This document shows, piece by piece, positions 11,167 to 20,773 of a stretch of 64,000 bases of DNA. Origin of the DNA: Blattamonas nauphoetae. Its lineage: Eukaryota > Preaxostyla > Oxymonadida. How positions within the stretch are numbered: position 1 is the stretch's first letter; every line of letters begins with the position of its first letter. The position numbers and the translations under genes are program-made. The notes beneath the pieces were generated by a model that was not told the origin of the DNA, made no database searches, and worked only from the letters and a program-made list of their open reading frames with translations. Location of the stretch: assembly GCA_033064195.1 (NCBI GenBank), contig JARBJD010000319.1:18158-82157 (forward strand). The letters run 5' to 3'.

Positions 11167-12003
11167 ATGGATCCAAGTCCCCACCAATCTATTACTGCTG
11201 CCAGACAACTCTCGCTGGAGGAGTGCCTTGCGTTCATTGAGAAACTGGAGCGAGAAAACGCTCAAAAGGATACGGAAATAAACCACTTAAAAGAGGCACT
11301 CGAACGAGAAAAAGAACAACGTGAAAAGCAGCTTGGAGATAAAGGTGAATGCAATATTCTCGCACTCATCAACGCCCTGACTTCTCGGACCGCAGCAGAA
11401 GGCTTCGACAATCTTGACGAGCAACCCCCGACCGGCATTGAGCTTGTCGTGCGTGTGTATCCACATCTGAAAGCAGAGACACAAATCGAATTCCTTTCGC
11501 ATCTTTTGATGCTTTGCACTTCCTACCAAGAATATGAGTCGCAATTGGATTCTCTCATCACTCACCCATCACTCGAAGTCAGACTCCTCACTCTGACTCG
11601 CTGGTTCGAGCTTCTGTATTCAAGCATCGAAAAGAACAACTTCGAAGTTGCTATCAAGAGTGGTGGTTTCACGACTGCCAATATTCGATCAAACCTCCTC
11701 ACTGCCTTCTCTCTCATCATCGAACATGAGAATGAGGATCTACAGCCACTTGTTGAACAGCTGCTCTCAACGATCCGAGACATTCTGGACGCAGGCACGC
11801 AACAATTCTTCACGGAAGACCACAAACAAACAATTCGCAACTTCCACGCTCTGGTGAAAGAACAACGCAGACATCAACCATTGAACAGCCCTCGTTCCAC
11901 AATCCTCAACGCCATCTCTGTATTATTCGTCGATATTCTTGACAGCCTTCTCCCCGCCCCAAGCCGAGCCATCAAGAGCGGAAATCGTCCCCCACCAAAA
12001 TGA
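11167..12003 (+). CDS. Stand-alone RHS C-terminal-domain protein 1 (278 aa)
   Basis: The ORF is intact. Residues 1-20 resemble the start of the giant protein at 44249. Residues about 20-60 are a charged coiled coil (KEALEREKEQREKQL). The rest is the C-terminal helical domain of the giant protein, with motifs PPTGIELVVRVYPHLK, LTRWFELL and GGFTTANIRSNLLTAF. The NTPase, middle and nuclease regions are absent, so the gene looks like a precise internal-deletion form that kept leader, coiled coil and C-domain. A regulator or dominant partner of the giant protein is possible but only inferred. The start is fixed by the conserved 56-bp leader spacing. Confidence 0.75.
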   Translation: MDPSPHQSITAARQLSLEECLAFIEKLERENAQKDTEINHLKEALEREKEQREKQLGDKGECNILALINALTSRTAAEGFDNLDEQPPTGIELVVRVYPHLKAETQIEFLSHLLMLCTSYQEYESQLDSLITHPSLEVRLLTLTRWFELLYSSIEKNNFEVAIKSGGFTTANIRSNLLTAFSLIIEHENEDLQPLVEQLLSTIRDILDAGTQQFFTEDHKQTIRNFHALVKEQRRHQPLNSPRSTILNAISVLFVDILDSLLPAPSRAIKSGNRPPPK

Positions 12004-12293
12004 ATGTTCGTGATTAGTTGTTCACCTGGCGAAGAAACGGTTTATCAGAGCCTGTTGTTGTGGTAAACCCATTTCACACACAGAAACACTTCATTTTTCT
12101 TTTTTCCCTCTGTTTTTTTGAACCATTTGAGAAATGGACAATAATGAATCATTTTGAAAAGGATTGTACAAACATATTTGTAGGCTTGTGTACGATATCT
12201 GCATCTGGCAAAAAGGGACACTCAGAACGAAACGAAAGCTCAAAATTAAACTTGATAAAAAATCGACGAAAAGGCTTGTTAAGCCATTCCCAA

Positions 12294-12794
12294 TTAGTTG
12301 AACAGGTGGTCAGTGAACTTTGACTTCTGGCGAACTGGACGAGGACAGAAAGCTGGGTGGTTCCAGAGCACAGAATAGCTGACCATTCCAACTTCTTGTG
12401 CTTGCATGTTCGACAAACGGTGGCAGTTCATCGTGATGTTCAAATTCCCTGGAGAGCCCGTGTGCACGCTGTAGTTGACGAACAGACCGGTCGGTGGCGC
12501 ACGCGGGTTCTTTTGGATGAGGCCAATCTCTTCACTTCCATTCAGAGCAACAGGGAAGCACATGTCGAGGATACTCACATCTTCAACTGTGTATGCAGAG
12601 AGTATCTCCGTCCAGTTGTACTCCACACAGCCTTTCGTAACTTCCACTGGTGCAAGAAGGTTGAAATACAACGTCTTTTTATACGACAGCGGTAGAGAGT
12701 AAGCAGACCCATTCAGCATCAGGTCTTCAACGGCGAACGTGTAGTTCCCCACATTCAATCCGGCAACAGCTGACACAACGATGAGAACAATCAT
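12294..12794 (-). CDS. Small secreted MRH-like protein 1
   Basis: A 166-residue protein that begins with a short hydrophobic signal-like segment (MIVLIVVSAVAGL). Several N-glycosylation sequons follow (NYT, NGS, NWT, NIT). The end YSVLWNHPAFCP and the strand NITMNCH resemble the last strands of the mannose-6-phosphate receptor homology (MRH) fold, whose members end in a similar aromatic-Trp-Cys pattern. Some usual MRH cysteines are missing, so the fold call is tentative. It is convergent with the RHS mini-gene ending at 12003 and divergent from the one at 13041. A close paralogue lies at 42678-43178, and the protein is conserved across the duplication, which argues that it is a real gene. Confidence 0.72.
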   Translation of the reverse strand: MIVLIVVSAVAGLNVGNYTFAVEDLMLNGSAYSLPLSYKKTLYFNLLAPVEVTKGCVEYNWTEILSAYTVEDVSILDMCFPVALNGSEEIGLIQKNPRAPPTGLFVNYSVHTGSPGNLNITMNCHRLSNMQAQEVGMVSYSVLWNHPAFCPRPVRQKSKFTDHLFN

Positions 12795-12797
12795 TTT

Positions 12798-12818
12798 GAT
12801 CGATTCTTGAGATCGATC
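12798..12818. promoter_or_regulatory. Palindromic site beside the MRH-like start (copy 1)
   Basis: An imperfect palindrome of two GATCGAT half-sites lies 3 bp upstream of the start codon on the minus strand. It is identical in the duplicate at 43182-43202. It may be a leader or operator-like site; no binding protein is known. Confidence 0.4.
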
Positions 12819-12981
12819 GTACCCTTTAGTTGTTCATTGCCTCTTCTGCGCCTTTCATTCCAACACAAAGACTAAAAAGTGAAGTCGTCACTTTCCGTTA
12901 ATTAGACACAGTTTACCATCCACTTTAAGTGTGTCATATCTCTCTCATATCCTCCGGACGTTGGATGAGGAGCCTGGTGCT

Positions 12982-13001
12982 GGAACTATGGGTCATGTTC
13001 C
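12982..13001 (+). promoter_or_regulatory. Conserved leader motif with upstream ATG (copy 2)
   Basis: GGAACTATGGGTCATGTTCC, with ACTATGGGTC exactly 56 bp before the ATG at 13041. Its ATG (12988) opens a short uORF of about 15 codons beginning MGHVPSCQRSH that ends before the main start. Confidence 0.6.
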
Positions 13002-13040
13002 AAGTTGTCAGCGTTCTCATCTGGGGTACTGGTGAACGCT

Positions 13041-13898
13041 ATGGATCCAAATACTCACCAACCCTATACTGCAGCCAGAAAACTCTCGCCGGAGGAGTCC
13101 CCTGGATTAATCGAGAAACCGGAGCAAGAAATCGCTGAAAAGGATTCAGAAACGAACCAATTAAAGGAGCAGCTCAAACAAAAGGATGCGGAAATAAACA
13201 GCTTAAAAGAGGCACTCGAACGAGAAAAAGAACAACGTGAAAAGCAGCTTGGAGATAAAGGTGAATACAATATTCTCGCACTCATCAACGCCCTGACTTC
13301 TCGAACCGCTGCAGAAGGCTTCGACAATCTTGACGAGCAACCCCCGACCGGCATTGAGCTTGTCGTGCGTGTGTATCCACATCTGAAAGCAGAGACACAG
13401 ATCGAATTCCTTTCGCATCTTTTGATGCTTTGCACTTCCTACCAAGAATATGAATCGCAATTGGATTCTCTCATCACTCACCCATCACTCGAAGTCAGAC
13501 TCCTCACTCTGACTCGCTGGTTCGAGCTTCTGTCTTCGAGCATCGAAACAAACGGCTTCGACGTTGTGATCAAGAATGGTGGTTTCACGGAAGCCAAAAT
13601 TCGTGCAACCATGCTGCGTGCCTTCACTCTCATCATCGAGCTCGAGCATGAGCCTCTACAGCCGCTCCTCAAACAGCTATTCACTTCGATCCAAGCACTT
13701 TTTTTCTTAGACACACCACAGTTCTTCACGACAGACGACGCACAAGCACTCCACGAACTCAAAGATCTCATGCACGAAAGTGTTACCCGTGTCGGATGGA
13801 ATCATCCACACACAGATAACCTCGCCTCGGTCAATATACTGACCGATGCAATTCTTAACGATCTTATGCCCTCCAAATTGAGCCCTCAAGGCATGTAA
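13041..13898 (+). CDS. Stand-alone RHS C-terminal-domain protein 2
   Basis: A second intact mini-gene, about 285 residues from the ATG chosen by alignment with 11167 (MDPNTHQ against MDPSPHQ) and by the conserved 56-bp leader. A longer reading from 13005 would need a GTG start. The N-terminal coiled coil is longer than in copy 1 (an extra NQLKEQLKQKDAEINSL block). The first half of the C-domain is nearly identical to copy 1 at DNA level, while the last third (from about 13550) diverges strongly, which suggests gene conversion or mosaic exchange between copies. Confidence 0.75.
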   Translation: MDPNTHQPYTAARKLSPEESPGLIEKPEQEIAEKDSETNQLKEQLKQKDAEINSLKEALEREKEQREKQLGDKGEYNILALINALTSRTAAEGFDNLDEQPPTGIELVVRVYPHLKAETQIEFLSHLLMLCTSYQEYESQLDSLITHPSLEVRLLTLTRWFELLSSSIETNGFDVVIKNGGFTEAKIRATMLRAFTLIIELEHEPLQPLLKQLFTSIQALFFLDTPQFFTTDDAQALHELKDLMHESVTRVGWNHPHTDNLASVNILTDAILNDLMPSKLSPQGM

Positions 13899-14032
13899 GT
13901 TGCCTACAAACGGTTTATGAGGATCTGTCGTTATGATAGACGAAAGGAAGAGTCCGATTCAGGTTGCGCGACAATCGTCCATTTCACGAGTTTATTCGAT
14001 TCATTTCTCTAAACACTTCACAAATTTGATCA

Positions 14033-14940
14033 GCTCTCTCTGTGGATCCACATTATTTTCACACTTTCAAGCGACTCAAAGCAATACCGAAACTGAGAAA
14101 TGAAAACGACTGACTTGAGTCCAACAAGGAAAAAGATGTCAATCAAACTGTCTCCCCGAAAAGTAACACCACACAACTTACTCTTTTGTGAGATCAGGAT
14201 GGACTTGAACGTTGTATAGACACACAAAGTCCAAGTCTCCATGATTCGACAGAGGTTCAACGCGGACGTGTCTGCATGGTTGATAAGTGTGTTCATGTGA
14301 TGATTTTGCCATGTAAAATGCATGGGTCGTGTTTTGGGTCGTTGTCTTCCTAAAATAACATTGTTCTTCGCACAGAAAGATTCTTGTCTGGTTTGGTGAA
14401 TGTTTCGAAGAAAGGTCGACATGAGAGGAGTTCGAAGCAATAGTATCATCGCAGAACACTTGAAAATGGGCTGGAGCGGACAGGCGATATTGGATGAGGG
14501 CAGAGGACGATGGGGAGTGTGAGAGAGACACAGCCTGGACGTTGAACTATCTGAGAAGATCAATTGTCACAAACGCAGGTGATGACTTGTTCTGATGAAT
14601 GGCGAGTGGAGGGCAGGATCCAAGTTCAAGGGAAGGCTGAAAGAAAAGACGATGAAAAAGATGAATGGAGTCGACATGATGAGGAGAAGACGAAAATATT
14701 AAAAAGAAAAGTGGAACCAAACATCCAAAATGACTTGTGCAGTTCTTGATTCTTCCCTTTTGCGTCCACGGCTTGCGATTTGAGTCCAGATGTGTTTCGG
14801 CCTCATTTCTCGACGAATGACGGGATATCGATCATCAGAACAATGAAAAGTGTCAGGACTGCCACTGAGGGAGGATTGAACTGACTTAGTGTTGTTCGAG
14901 TGATTGAAAATGAGTTCTTCTTTCGCCACATGTCGACCAT
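14033..14940. repeat. Duplicated unknown segment, copy 1 (partner 25188-25975)
   Basis: About 0.9 kb, starting near CTCTGTGGATCC, matches 25188-25975 in the same orientation. This copy has about 120 extra bp near 14640-14760. Both copies hold only short minus-strand ORFs (for example 14178-14531) whose frames are not conserved over the full length. It may be a decayed gene or an unclassified repeat; I do not recognise it. Confidence 0.65.
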
Positions 14941-15173
14941 CCAAACGTGAAGAGGATGGAGGGGGAGATGAAAATGGGGGAATGAATTTCACGCTTCATG
15001 TCACACTTTACTCATTATTGTTTCCCGTTTCAGAGAAAACCATCGAGAAAGGGAGACAAGCAAGAATGTTGGGTGTGATCACTCTCCAGTGATCGACGAT
15101 GTATGGCTTCTTCATTCCGAGATGAAGATAGTTTGAGTATATTTCCTGTGAATTGGGTCAAAATCAGTAAATA

Positions 15174-16496
15174 ATGAATTATATTCCTCTCTTTTTCTTC
15201 TTTTTCCCCTTTCGTGACATGATCTTCCCTTTGTTACTCCTTGAATTGGTCAAAAGATTGAATATGGCAAACCAGCATCATACTATTGGTCTTCCCCCTC
15301 CGGAGGTGTACTTTCCAAGCCTGCAGAGGGCTTTCAATATGCGGACAGAGTGGGCACTAGCGCTCCAGGCCGTAAACAACAAGGATGAAGCAAGGCTTCA
15401 AATGTATGAGAATATGAGGGTTCCTCCTGGTATGGAGCGAATTATCGGCCCCTTATTCCATATCTGTCGACATCTAGCGGTTGAAGTCGACCTACTAACT
15501 CAACAAGACTCCAATGAGTGGCACAAGTTGGCTCCACAAGAATCAACATGGCCGAGAGCCGGAGATATTATTTATCAAGAGCGCGACCCACAGACTTTCA
15601 ACAAATATAAACGATCTGTATCGCCATCCCCAAGCGGTGGTCACGGTCGGGTTACACCGATGGAATACCGAGATCTAGATCATCACACTCAACTCCAATG
15701 GGAGAATGTTCGGCCGCCACTAAAAGGAATTCTGCGAAAGCCGGCTCAGACGGAGAACCTTTCCACGGAAGAGGCTCAGGATACGGTTGCGGCGGGTGAT
15801 GGGGACGAAGATGTGCTGGAGATGATAATGGATCTTCCTGACTTTGCGTGGAATCCAATTTATGAAGCAGAGGTCAAGGAGAGAGTGACAGAGGCCAAAG
15901 CGTTGTATGATGGATACCCTGATGTCATTGACGGGGAAGTGTTTGAAGATTACCTTGCACCCCTCAACTCAACGCTACTCAAGATAGAAGCGGAAACAAA
16001 TCACCTGATTACGATGGGGGTGGGTGCATTGGCCCGCTCAGAGGCAGAGTCAGAAGAGAGACGATCTATTCAACTTCTAACACTCAAAGCAGGAGAGCTG
16101 GCGCATCGTATCAACCGAGCTCGCCTGTCACACATCCTCAAAGTTAGGGCAAGACCTCTTCAAGATAAGAGAAGAACCGACAATCTGGCAAGACAGAAGG
16201 CCCAGTTGAACGATCTTCAGGAGGAGGCGAAGAAACGGAGGGAGGCTCATCGGCGTCAACAGTTTTTTCTCAGAGGCCCCTTTCAGGGGCGCAACTCACT
16301 GCAAGGACGTTCGAACTCGGGACAAATGCCCAACACTGTCGGGCCGAGACCATTTTCGCAAACAAATCAGAAGTGGGGATCACCGCAAAACCGTGGTCCT
16401 CAAAGTCACTCGTTCGGCACAAAATTCACGTCATATTCCCCCAAAACACCTCAAAACCAACAGGAATCAAGGACTCATCGCCGCTCACAGTATTAA
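15174..16496 (+). CDS. DIRS Gag-like ORF (part of fossil element)
   Basis: A 440-codon ORF just inside the left repeat. It contains helical stretches and a basic, Gln/Asn/Pro-rich C-terminus, as in DIRS ORF1 proteins thought to bind RNA. It overlaps the start of the RT ORF. I see no clear zinc knuckle. If 15258 is not the start, the first 30 residues may be leader. Confidence 0.65.
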   Translation: MNYIPLFFFFFPFRDMIFPLLLLELVKRLNMANQHHTIGLPPPEVYFPSLQRAFNMRTEWALALQAVNNKDEARLQMYENMRVPPGMERIIGPLFHICRHLAVEVDLLTQQDSNEWHKLAPQESTWPRAGDIIYQERDPQTFNKYKRSVSPSPSGGHGRVTPMEYRDLDHHTQLQWENVRPPLKGILRKPAQTENLSTEEAQDTVAAGDGDEDVLEMIMDLPDFAWNPIYEAEVKERVTEAKALYDGYPDVIDGEVFEDYLAPLNSTLLKIEAETNHLITMGVGALARSEAESEERRSIQLLTLKAGELAHRINRARLSHILKVRARPLQDKRRTDNLARQKAQLNDLQEEAKKRREAHRRQQFFLRGPFQGRNSLQGRSNSGQMPNTVGPRPFSQTNQKWGSPQNRGPQSHSFGTKFTSYSPKTPQNQQESRTHRRSQY

Positions 16497-18463
16497 CGGT
16501 GAAACCGGAAGAACGGGCGGAAGATCGAACCACCGCCGGCAAGTACATTCTAGAGAAGGGAAATGGAATTGGGGGAAAGACTGGGAGACATTGGATGGCG
16601 TGGGAAGAGTTCGGCATGGAGGGATTGATGAGGGACGGAGTGCGAGTTCAATGGAATCAATTGGGGCCTCCCACAACTACTGGGCACCCCTTCGACTTGA
16701 AACTATCGACAGCGGAGTTATTTGGATTAAAGGAAACAATCGAGATGGAGCTGAGGGAAGGAATTGTGCGGGAAGCGAAAATAGAAGAAGTAAAATGTTG
16801 GAATGCCACGTTCGTGGTAAAGAAGAAAGACGGCACCTGGCGCCGCATCCTCGACTGCCGTCGAGTCAACGATCATATAGTTCACAATCATTTCAAAATG
16901 GACAACGTCGCAACGGTGGGTCACCTTTTGTTTCAAGACGCCTGGCTGACCAGCATCGATCTCACTCAGGCATATACTCACGTTCCTCTCCACAAAGGAG
17001 ATCAGCCCTACTTCGGCTTTACGGTGGACGGGAGATACTTCATCCAAAGAACGCTCTGTTTCGGATTAACCTCCGCTCCGCACATTTTTACAAAGATTCT
17101 TCGGCCGGTGGTGGCGCGTTTTCGACCAACCTTCCCTCTCGTCGCATACCTCGACGACTTCCTCCTGATCCACAGATCCGAGAGCGAAGGGGAAGCAAAC
17201 ACCTCAAACGTTGTCCGTCTTCTTGTCAACCTTGGATTTACGATCAACGAAGAGAAGTCTCACATGATTCCCACAAAACGGATCGAATATCTCGGTTTTT
17301 GGTGGGACACAACAACCAACACCGTCAGTGTGGGGAGAGACAAAGCGACGAACATGAAAGAGTCAGTGAGAGAGAGGTTGAGGCAGGCTCGGAGGGGAGG
17401 CACGTGCAGAGTCAGGACAGTGGCCTCCCTCGTCGGAAAACTCCAGTCGATCGGGTTCGTCGACCCCCTCGCTTTCTTCAATTCACGCCACCTCACGGCA
17501 TGGAAGGACGAGAATGTGAAGAAGGGAGGCTGGTCGAGTATGGGAAGTATCGGAAGGGAATGTATCGACGAGTTGAGCTGGTGGATGGGGAGACTCGCAT
17601 CCGATATCGAAAGATCACTCACCCTATTCGAACCAACACTCGAGATGACAACCGATGCAAGCGAATGGGGACTCGGGGTGGTTTGGAGGAGGGGAGACCA
17701 GGAAGAAGTCTGGCAGCACGAGTTCCAGGAGAACGAGAAAGATTGGTCGAGCAACAGAAGGGAGGTCAGTGCTGTGGTCGCGGGATTCCTCGAGGGGGCC
17801 AGGAGGGGAGTGGTGCAGATGTCGGACCAAGTTCTTATCCGTTCAGACAATCAGGTGGTCGTCGCAAATGTCAACAGACGCTCCTCATCGGTCACGTTGG
17901 TCGATCTCTTCAAAACCTTGTTCAGCGCCGCAGTGGAGATGGATTGCAGACTCTGGGCGGAGTATCTACCTGGAAAAGAGAATACCATCGCCGACAGATT
18001 GTCCAGGATCAAGGACGCAACAGACTACTCTCTCAGGATGGAGTACATTCATCAGATCGAAGAAACTTTCAAAGTAAAGCCTACTATCGATGCATTCGCA
18101 ACAAGAGACAATCGGAGATACGAGAGGTTCTGGAGCCTAACGGGGGAGATCCAATCGTCAGGGACGAATGCCCTTCTACAGAACTGGAGTGCGGAGGAGT
18201 GCATTTACGCATTCCCTCCCGTTCCATTGATACCGAGAGTACTGCAGAAGCTGAGAAGTCAACCAACACAAACAGTCCTGATAGTACCGGACTGGACAAC
18301 GTTGGTCGGAAGGGAGGAGGTCGAGAGGCTCTCTACGAAATCACTCTTGCTGGGGAGAACGGAGGTCGTGACGAAGGAGGGAATGGGAATGAAGGCAGCG
18401 GGGAGCAGCAGACCGCCGGGTCTGCTGCGAGCATACTTAGTGGAGAGATATGGGAGGGTCTAG
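16373..18463 (+). CDS. DIRS reverse transcriptase/RNase H ORF (part of fossil element)
   Basis: Reverse transcriptase motifs are clear: KKKDGTWRRILDCRRVN, SIDLTQAYTHVPL, FGLTSAPHIFTK and the catalytic YLDD. RNase H follows with TTDASEWGLGVVW, a central Glu region and LPGKENTIADRLSR. A short stretch with IDAFATRDNRRYERFWS resembles the start of the DNA-methylase-like domain of DIRS elements. In this family the domains serve copying of the element through an RNA intermediate. Confidence 0.88.
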   Translation: MGITAKPWSSKSLVRHKIHVIFPQNTSKPTGIKDSSPLTVLTVKPEERAEDRTTAGKYILEKGNGIGGKTGRHWMAWEEFGMEGLMRDGVRVQWNQLGPPTTTGHPFDLKLSTAELFGLKETIEMELREGIVREAKIEEVKCWNATFVVKKKDGTWRRILDCRRVNDHIVHNHFKMDNVATVGHLLFQDAWLTSIDLTQAYTHVPLHKGDQPYFGFTVDGRYFIQRTLCFGLTSAPHIFTKILRPVVARFRPTFPLVAYLDDFLLIHRSESEGEANTSNVVRLLVNLGFTINEEKSHMIPTKRIEYLGFWWDTTTNTVSVGRDKATNMKESVRERLRQARRGGTCRVRTVASLVGKLQSIGFVDPLAFFNSRHLTAWKDENVKKGGWSSMGSIGRECIDELSWWMGRLASDIERSLTLFEPTLEMTTDASEWGLGVVWRRGDQEEVWQHEFQENEKDWSSNRREVSAVVAGFLEGARRGVVQMSDQVLIRSDNQVVVANVNRRSSSVTLVDLFKTLFSAAVEMDCRLWAEYLPGKENTIADRLSRIKDATDYSLRMEYIHQIEETFKVKPTIDAFATRDNRRYERFWSLTGEIQSSGTNALLQNWSAEECIYAFPPVPLIPRVLQKLRSQPTQTVLIVPDWTTLVGREEVERLSTKSLLLGRTEVVTKEGMGMKAAGSSRPPGLLRAYLVERYGRV

Positions 18464-20372
18464 CGGACGAGTTGGGGATTAAGGAAAGGACTATGATCCG
18501 AATGTTGGTGGGGTTGAGCGAATCAACGGTCAGGCAGTACGCAAAATCTATTCGTTGTTGGATTGAAGATTCAGAGGCTAGAGGGAGGGACTGGAAGGAT
18601 CTGAATCAGATCAAGGTCGCGAATTTCCTCTCCGACTGGATGGACAGGACCGGATCGAGAGGATCCACTGGTATCGCAAGAAGTGCCCTTTCCTTTCTCG
18701 CCCGGTTACTTGGGCAGGAACAGATTGGAGAAGCCATTGCGGTGAAAGCAACAATGAAGGGAATACGGAAGATCAATCCGGCCACAAGCAAATATCAAGA
18801 TATTTTTGATTCAGTTGTGATTGAAGATGTATTGGAAAGGAAATGGAGTTCCGCGGACAAACTCAGCGAGGCGGAGATTCAAACGGCAATCGCTGTGATA
18901 GTCCCGTGATAAACCCGCTACGGTTGACAAAGCCGCACCGCCGTTGATAAACCCGCCAAACACGGTGTCTCATCTCTTTTGCACGTTATCATTTCCATGG
19001 GATTCCATCACATCTCTGAACCTTTTTTGATCAAGAAGAGTGGATTGATTAGGATTGATCTGAGTTTTCATGGGCCTGATTTGAATCAAAAGATAAGTCA
19101 CGTTCTTGTCTGACACACATGTGATCTATACTGCCACTGAACTGGTCGTTCACACAGATTTCCCGATTCATCAAGGTCACAGCTCTCTGAACAACATTTT
19201 TTGAGCCGAACAGTTTGCCGACTTTCAACCATCATCCCTCCTTCCAGGCCGTGATCATATCTCTCTGAACATCACTCATCCACCATTTCCGGAATATTTC
19301 TCCTGATTTTTGGCTCATCTCGTCAAGCTGACCTGAAAGCAACCAATTCAATTCCCAACTCATTTATCTTTCCAATCCGAAAAGCTCACATCATAAAAGA
19401 TGTCTCCAAGAAATGATCTTATCTCTTTAGTGAATATTTGCCAATGGTAACATGGACCTCAAAATATCAGTCACGATCTTGAATCGAACCATCAAAGTGA
19501 ACGTGGCCAGTCTATGCAGACCTATTTCAACTAGCAATTGAAGTTAGATTATTAAAATCGACCGACCTTCGTTCTCCATTCTGCCATGTGCAGTCAATCG
19601 CCATCTCATGGAGTGCTGAGTCAGACACACAAGTCTTCATCCTTCACAATCTCTTGGACATCAAATGGTTCCAAAATAACTTTTGAACCACATTTCATCA
19701 TCAATTAAAACCATTTTCCTTGTTTTCTTGAAGAAAAAAGAACAAAAGAGGAAAAAGCAGGTGAAAGTGAGAAAGGAGAAGGAATGAAAGATGAAAGAAC
19801 TGGTGACGGTTTATCCCACTTGAGGGCGGGTTTATCAACCACCTGTGCGGGTTTATCAACCACCTGTGCGGGTTTATCAACACTTGCGGCTTTGTCAGGG
19901 GACTATGAGTCTGGTCTTACACCACGGTGTTCGTTTTACAGAGATCGCACAGATATGGAGAGAGGAGATGCAGATATACGACGAGACAGAGAAGGTACTG
20001 GTAAGGATGAGATTGAAGACCGACGAAGACGTGAAGGAACATATATTGGATGAGAGGGGCATCGAGAGGGGAAATCGAGTGGGAAGCTGGGTGAGAGAAC
20101 TTGATCGAATGAGAGGGGAAGGATGGTCGGGTCAAATCATGGGAGGGGAGCGAGCTAGGAATCCTGGAGAGATTGCACGGATGGTCGGGGTATTCATGAA
20201 GGAAGCGGGAGTTGAAGTTGACAAGTACAAGCCCAACTCCCTCAAGCATGCTGGCTTGGCGAAAAGGAAGCAAAGGGGATGGAGTCAAGCAGAGCTTGCT
20301 GAGGGAGCCAGACTGTCAACGAAGTCGTCGGTGATGGACAAACATTACCTTAAACCCATCGAAACTCCCAAC
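18300..20372 (+). pseudogene. DIRS tyrosine recombinase region, interrupted (part of fossil element)
   Basis: The region overlaps the end of the RT ORF in another frame, as is usual in DIRS elements. An N-terminal helical domain lies before 18898 and the C-terminal catalytic part after 19905, ending in a Tyr-containing KHYLKP segment. A 1-kb element separates the two. It is a fossil. Confidence 0.75.
18901..19903. mobile_element. Element A: 1-kb non-autonomous inverted-repeat element inside the DIRS copy
   Basis: The ends are inverted: GTCCCGTGATAAACCCGC on the left against GTCCCCTGACAAAGCCGC on the right strand-reversed. Both are flanked by TA (18899-18900 and 19904-19905). Subterminal repeats of GCGGGTTTATCAAC occur three times on the right, with inverted forms on the left. 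It has no transposase and no recognisable gene. TA flanks suggest a Tc1/mariner/pogo-type target, but the duplication is too short to be certain. Confidence 0.75.
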
Positions 20373-20559
20373 AAACTCAAACTATCTTCATCTCGGAATG
20401 AAGAAGCCATACATCGTCGATCACTGGAGAGTGATCTCGATTATGGTTCTGAAAGAAGAGATGAAGATAGTTATTTCACCGCGACTGATCCCACTGACCC
20501 AATTCACAGGAAATATACTCAAACTATCTTCATCTCTTCTTTCAGAACCATAATCGAGA

Positions 20560-20773
20560 CAAAACGGTTGAGTGTGTCTCTAACTTTAAAGAATTTTACA
20601 AAGACGTTTCTTCTCACTAAAAAGAGAGAAAAAATCAAAGATAAATGTGATTCCTTTGATGAGGTGAGAATAATCAATGAAATGAAATGTCGATTGAACA
20701 CGGAACGTGTTGAAATCGTCAATTTGTATCGATTCCACAATAATGGGTGTGGCCATCACCAATGACTTGCATC
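20560..20773. other. Short intergenic region after the DIRS element
   Basis: I see no gene or repeat in this region. Confidence 0.5.

Larger units (their letters stand above)
8527..12975. repeat. Segmental duplication, left copy (partner 39587-43345)
   Basis: Starting exactly at TTGACAAACTGT, the surface-gene 3' half and its flank (to about 10818), then the end of the RHS mini-gene with the MRH-like gene and its upstream region (about 11700-12975), match 39587-43345 at high identity. The left copy additionally has about 350 bp plus the complete mini-gene start, which the right copy lacks. Confidence 0.8.
15077..20559 (+). mobile_element. DIRS-type tyrosine-recombinase retrotransposon (fossil)
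   Basis: The element has the diagnostic DIRS-1 layout. Its left end (15077-15161) and right end (20498-20559) share an inverted part. An internal complementary region at about 20381-20474 holds the reverse complement of both outer ends, joined at 20436/20437. Inside are a Gag-like ORF, an overlapping reverse transcriptase/RNase H ORF and a tyrosine recombinase region. The recombinase region is interrupted by another element (18901-19903), so this copy is broken, with at least one break. End repeats and the RT ORF are well preserved, which suggests a fairly young copy. Confidence 0.88.

Noticed and set aside
13005-13040. Upstream GTG start for mini-gene 2
   Set aside because: Alignment with 11167 and the exact 56-bp leader spacing both favour the ATG at 13041.
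16393-18290. Long open frame overlapping the RT ORF as a separate protein
   Set aside because: Only its last part (from about 18300) has recombinase-like sequence. The earlier part is rich in Arg, Ser and Gly and looks like a shadow of the RT frame.
15077-20559. LTR retrotransposon or Polinton
   Set aside because: The ends are inverted with an internal complementary region, there is no integrase with a DDE/HHCC pattern, and a tyrosine recombinase is present. This is DIRS-type. No protein-primed polymerase or capsid of the Polinton kind was seen anywhere in the window.
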